A program made the position numbers and the translations under genes. 64,000 nucleotides of DNA from Pseudoalteromonas flavipulchra NCIMB 2033 = ATCC BAA-314 (GTDB lineage Bacteria; Pseudomonadota; Gammaproteobacteria; Enterobacterales; Alteromonadaceae), in contig JWIH01000005.1 in NCBI GenBank assembly GCA_000814665.1, positions 1-64,000 on the forward strand. The letters are read 5' to 3'. Shown here one piece after another: positions 61,342-64,000 of this stretch. Positions within the stretch are counted from its first letter, which is position 1. Every line of letters starts with the position of its first letter. The notes under the pieces were generated by a model that did no database searches, was not told where the DNA came from, and worked only from the letters and a program-made list of their open reading frames with translations.

Positions 61342-62715
61342 ATGAAAGATAAAAATCAATTAGGACTCGTGCAGCTCGCTGAGATGCCCATATTAGCGCT
61401 GTTTATTCGAACCTGTATTCCCATTTGTATCGGTTTACTCGTTGTGGGTTTATATGCCTTGGTCGACGGCTGGTTTATTAGTCGCTATGTGTCAGAGATG
61501 GCATTTGGCGCGGTGGCTATGGTTTACCCGCTGCAGGTGTTAATGATAGCGCTAACCGCTATGATATCTGCAGGCATGGCGGCCACTATGACAAGATTAA
61601 TCGGAGCAAAGCAAGTAGATAAAGCCGCGGAGGTTATCGGTCATGGACTGATAATTGGCGGTATAGTTAGCGTGGTATTCTTGGTACTTGGTTGGCTTTA
61701 TCCACTTGAGCTCTTATCACTTTTGCAAGTGGAAGCGGTTTTTGTAAAGGATGCGCTTAGCTACATACAGCCGTTATATCTTTGTGCCATTACCGGGGTT
61801 TTATTACCCATTGTGGCTGATATGTTCCGTGGTCAGGGTAAACCGCAGTTGATGATGCTGTTGTTATTAGTCTCAGCTGTGCTCAATATACTACTTGATT
61901 ATCTATTTATCGCGCAATTTGGTTTGGGGGTTGCAGGTGCGGCATATGCGACAATCGCAGCGCAATTGGGGGCATTGATTATTGCGCTTCAGCTCAAAAG
62001 AAAGCGTAGTGACTTGCTTGCGGTTAAGGTGTGTTGGAAACCTCGTGCTTGGCTACCGATCCTCGCAATCGGTATGCCTATCTTGATCACGCAATTTTGC
62101 CTTGGCGTGCAAACTGCGGTGGTTAACTGGCAGCTGTTGTCTTTTGCAAACGAAAATTGGGTAGTCGCCCACGGCATGCTGGGACGTATTATTAATTTCG
62201 CAATTCTGCCCGCGATTGCAATGTTGATCGCATTTCAAACTATTGTCGGCTATAACTTAGCGGCAGGACATAGTGGGCGAGTAAAAGCGTGTACGCGTGT
62301 TTCTTTTTTAGGTATGACAGGATTTGCGCTGTTATTGACGCTAGGGTTGATGGGATTGCCGAGGCTATGGCTGAGCCTGTTTACCGAAGCGAGTGAATTT
62401 CTCGAAATAGGAGAGCGCGTTTTTCGCTCAGCACTTTGGGGGATGCCGCTGTTTGGTGTGGTAATTTTAGCGTCTGGATTTTATCAAGCGAAAGGTGATG
62501 CCAAACGCGCTTGTTTTTACAGTGCCTTGAAGGTGATGTTTATTCTAGTTCCATTAATCGTTATTGCGCCACACTATTTTGGCTTAAATGGTGTATTTAT
62601 GGCACTTGTGGGAGCTGATTTTATAGCGGCAGGGTTAACACTTATACTGTGTTGGCGACACTATCAACAAGCTAAGAGCCAATCGGGAGAGATACAGCTT
62701 GCATCAATCAACTGA
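61342..62715 (+). CDS. MATE-family multidrug/cation exporter
   Basis: A 457-residue protein with 12 hydrophobic helices in the two-lobe MATE arrangement. Family landmarks are the N-terminal PLQVLMIALTAMISAGMAATMTRLIGAKQ and, in the centre, RGQGKPQLMMLLLLVSAVLNILLDYLFI. It would export cationic compounds by Na+ or H+ antiport; the substrate is not clear. GAGGATT precedes the ATG. Its stop overlaps by 17 bases with an AraC-family gene, so both are probably co-transcribed. Confidence 0.9.
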   Translation: MKDKNQLGLVQLAEMPILALFIRTCIPICIGLLVVGLYALVDGWFISRYVSEMAFGAVAMVYPLQVLMIALTAMISAGMAATMTRLIGAKQVDKAAEVIGHGLIIGGIVSVVFLVLGWLYPLELLSLLQVEAVFVKDALSYIQPLYLCAITGVLLPIVADMFRGQGKPQLMMLLLLVSAVLNILLDYLFIAQFGLGVAGAAYATIAAQLGALIIALQLKRKRSDLLAVKVCWKPRAWLPILAIGMPILITQFCLGVQTAVVNWQLLSFANENWVVAHGMLGRIINFAILPAIAMLIAFQTIVGYNLAAGHSGRVKACTRVSFLGMTGFALLLTLGLMGLPRLWLSLFTEASEFLEIGERVFRSALWGMPLFGVVILASGFYQAKGDAKRACFYSALKVMFILVPLIVIAPHYFGLNGVFMALVGADFIAAGLTLILCWRHYQQAKSQSGEIQLASIN

Positions 62716-63664
62716 GCAAAAGTTAAGCGCTGAAGAGGTATATTTAGGGCGGTTACAGCCTGTCATTGAATGGGTGCATAGCAATCCAAGTTCGCCGCTT
62801 TCGTTACAGCAAGCGGCGAGCCTGAGCCATTTTTCTAAGTTTCATTTCCAGCGCATTTTTGCAGCTGTGATTGGTGAGTCTTTGAGCCAGTACACTAATC
62901 GCGTGAGGTTGGAGCGCGCGGCCAATATGCTGTTGCTAGCCGAAGAGTACAATGTGACAGATATTGCGCTACAGTTTGGTTTTTCTGGTAGCGCAAACTT
63001 TTCGCGAGCGTTTAAAGAGCACTTTGGTGTGACTCCATCAAGTGTGCGAAAAACAGAACAACTAAGGAAGCTGGTGGCAAAAAATAACATTGAGCCGGCC
63101 TTTAACACGACACAACTTACCCGGATACACGCATTAAGAGCTGAGCGACACAGTGTTATTCAGCCGGTTAAACTACACTCTATTTCACAGCTACCCTTAT
63201 GTACATTACGCGCGTCACAAGGCTACCAATTGCAAGGAATTAGCGCCTGTTGGCAGCAGCTTGCAGCGTGGGCTAGTGCACATGGACTGGATTATAGCCA
63301 AGTACAAAAGTTTGGTTTTGGTCATGATAATCCCGTTTTTACGCCACTAGATAAAGCGCGTTACGATGGCGCAATTGTGATTAACGATGAATTAAAATCT
63401 GCGGTGACTCGGCCATATCAACTCAATGTGCTCAGTGCCGGAATATACGCAATTTTTGACTACCGTGGAGCAATTAAAGACTTGTTGAGTTTCCAATTAG
63501 ATATTTTTGCAAAGTGGCTGCCACAAAGCGGGTACGAGCCAGAAGATGCGCCCTTAATAGAACATTATCCTGAAGTAATTTCACAAGAAAATGGAGGCTC
63601 GCCAAGTGAAAAGGTGATTGCGCTGGAAATTTGGTTAAAGGTCAAGCCGCTAAAATTCAAATAA
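62699..63664 (+). CDS. AraC-family regulator with GyrI-like effector domain
   Basis: A 321-residue protein. An AraC-type double HTH (about 15-115; LSLQQAASLSHFSKFHFQRIFAAV, DIALQFGFSGSANFSRAFKEHFGVTPSSVR) is followed by a GyrI-like/SOUL-type small-molecule domain (about 155-320, ending LEIWLKVKP). It uses a TTG start at 62699 with GGGAGAGA before it; no ATG gives the complete HTH. Overlap with the MATE gene by 17 bases suggests translational coupling. Regulators of this kind often control drug transporters, so it may regulate the MATE gene; this is inference. Confidence 0.87.
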   Translation: MHQSTEQKLSAEEVYLGRLQPVIEWVHSNPSSPLSLQQAASLSHFSKFHFQRIFAAVIGESLSQYTNRVRLERAANMLLLAEEYNVTDIALQFGFSGSANFSRAFKEHFGVTPSSVRKTEQLRKLVAKNNIEPAFNTTQLTRIHALRAERHSVIQPVKLHSISQLPLCTLRASQGYQLQGISACWQQLAAWASAHGLDYSQVQKFGFGHDNPVFTPLDKARYDGAIVINDELKSAVTRPYQLNVLSAGIYAIFDYRGAIKDLLSFQLDIFAKWLPQSGYEPEDAPLIEHYPEVISQENGGSPSEKVIALEIWLKVKPLKFK

Positions 63665-63767
63665 AATTAAATTGTTAAAATACTTTATTGGTGTTTTTTT
63701 TAAACTTCACAATTCGCCCACAAACTTTAAGCATGATCAACCGTACACCAAGCGGGAGATTAGAAAA

Positions 63768-64000
63768 GTGGTTGAACTAGAGTTAATTCGAGTTGATAAA
63801 TACAGCGAGCAGACTTTTACACATTTGCTAAAAGCGAGCCATTATCAAAAGCAAGTGGGCTCGTTTGAACTGTGTAGCGCAACCAATATCGCTTATCTTT
63901 TTTATGCAGATGGTAAGCTGGTTGGCTTTACCGTAATTGGTATTTCAAACCGCCGAGAGTTTGAAGTCTACGCGCTTTATATTACCCCTTCCGAGCGCAG
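63768..64000 (+). CDS. GNAT-family N-acetyltransferase, N-terminal part (runs off the window)
   Basis: The reading frame from GTG 63768 stays open for 77 codons to the window edge. The translation includes LFYADGKLVGFTVIG and YALYITPSER, the typical GNAT strand beta-4 and the start of the acetyl-CoA-binding loop region. GGGAGA lies 10 bases before the GTG and no ATG in this frame is available. The substrate is unknown, and the end of the gene lies outside. Confidence 0.65.
   Translation, partial: MVELELIRVDKYSEQTFTHLLKASHYQKQVGSFELCSATNIAYLFYADGKLVGFTVIGISNRREFEVYALYITPSER

Noticed and set aside
1..64000. CRISPR arrays, tRNA or rRNA genes
   Set aside because: No regularly spaced repeats, cloverleaf-like gene ends or rRNA signatures were noticed on either strand; a tRNA scan could not be run.

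Overview
The window looks like chromosomal DNA of a marine gammaproteobacterium, most likely Pseudoalteromonas or a close relative in the Alteromonadales. This rests on protein character (LodA/LodB-type quinoprotein oxidase, succinyl-type MetA, HrpB, PepSY/TonB iron genes), moderate base composition and dispersed palindromic elements of a kind I associate with that genus. No database search was possible. I saw no rRNA, tRNA or CRISPR.

Layout. 1-3.4 kb: the end of an IS1182-like transposase, then a contractile-phage tail remnant (5'-truncated tape measure, U, X and D proteins). 3.7-6.7 kb: a lodA/lodB-like pair, a cysteine tryptophylquinone (CTQ) amino-acid oxidase and its flavoprotein maturase. 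6.8-8.0 kb: a PAS protein. 8.0-15.2 kb (minus): a five-gene cassette of HlyD-like adaptor, MacB-like ATPase, permease, sigma-54 response regulator and histidine kinase. The same cassette, diverged, lies at 52.5-59.6 kb (plus). 15.3-19.4 kb: an operon of glyoxalase-fold protein, old yellow enzyme, PEBP-like protein and polysaccharide deacetylase, divergent from a LysR regulator. 19.5-22.7 kb: a HAD hydrolase, two tandem Cys-rich small peptides with GG-type leaders (candidate RiPP or bacteriocin precursors) and gamma-glutamyltransferase.

22.9-28.2 kb: iron-uptake genes (PepSY reductase-like protein, small partner, divergent TonB siderophore receptor with a possible Fur box), followed by two paralogous secreted proteins of unknown function. 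28.2-30.1 kb: TetR repressor and MFS exporter sharing a paired palindromic operator. 30.1-38.8 kb: secreted phosphoesterase, two large unknown secreted proteins, a small secreted protein, a TPR membrane protein and an Ig/cadherin-like secreted protein. 38.8-44.6 kb: an EamA transporter and a MetJ-type regulated metA-metH operon whose metH is split into two in-frame ORFs by one TAG. 44.6-50.4 kb: a MITE-like repeat, a solute-binding-like protein coupled to a TPR-GGDEF cyclase, and HrpB. 50.4-64 kb: a metallo-beta-lactamase-fold protein, a coiled-coil membrane protein, the second cassette, a lipoprotein, MATE exporter, AraC regulator and the start of a GNAT acetyltransferase.

Most novel-looking items: the orphan Cys-rich peptide pair, the duplicated sigma-54/MacB cassette with conserved hairpins between permease and regulator, the split metH with an overlapping stop and Shine-Dalgarno, the paired unknown secreted proteins, and several palindromic elements.
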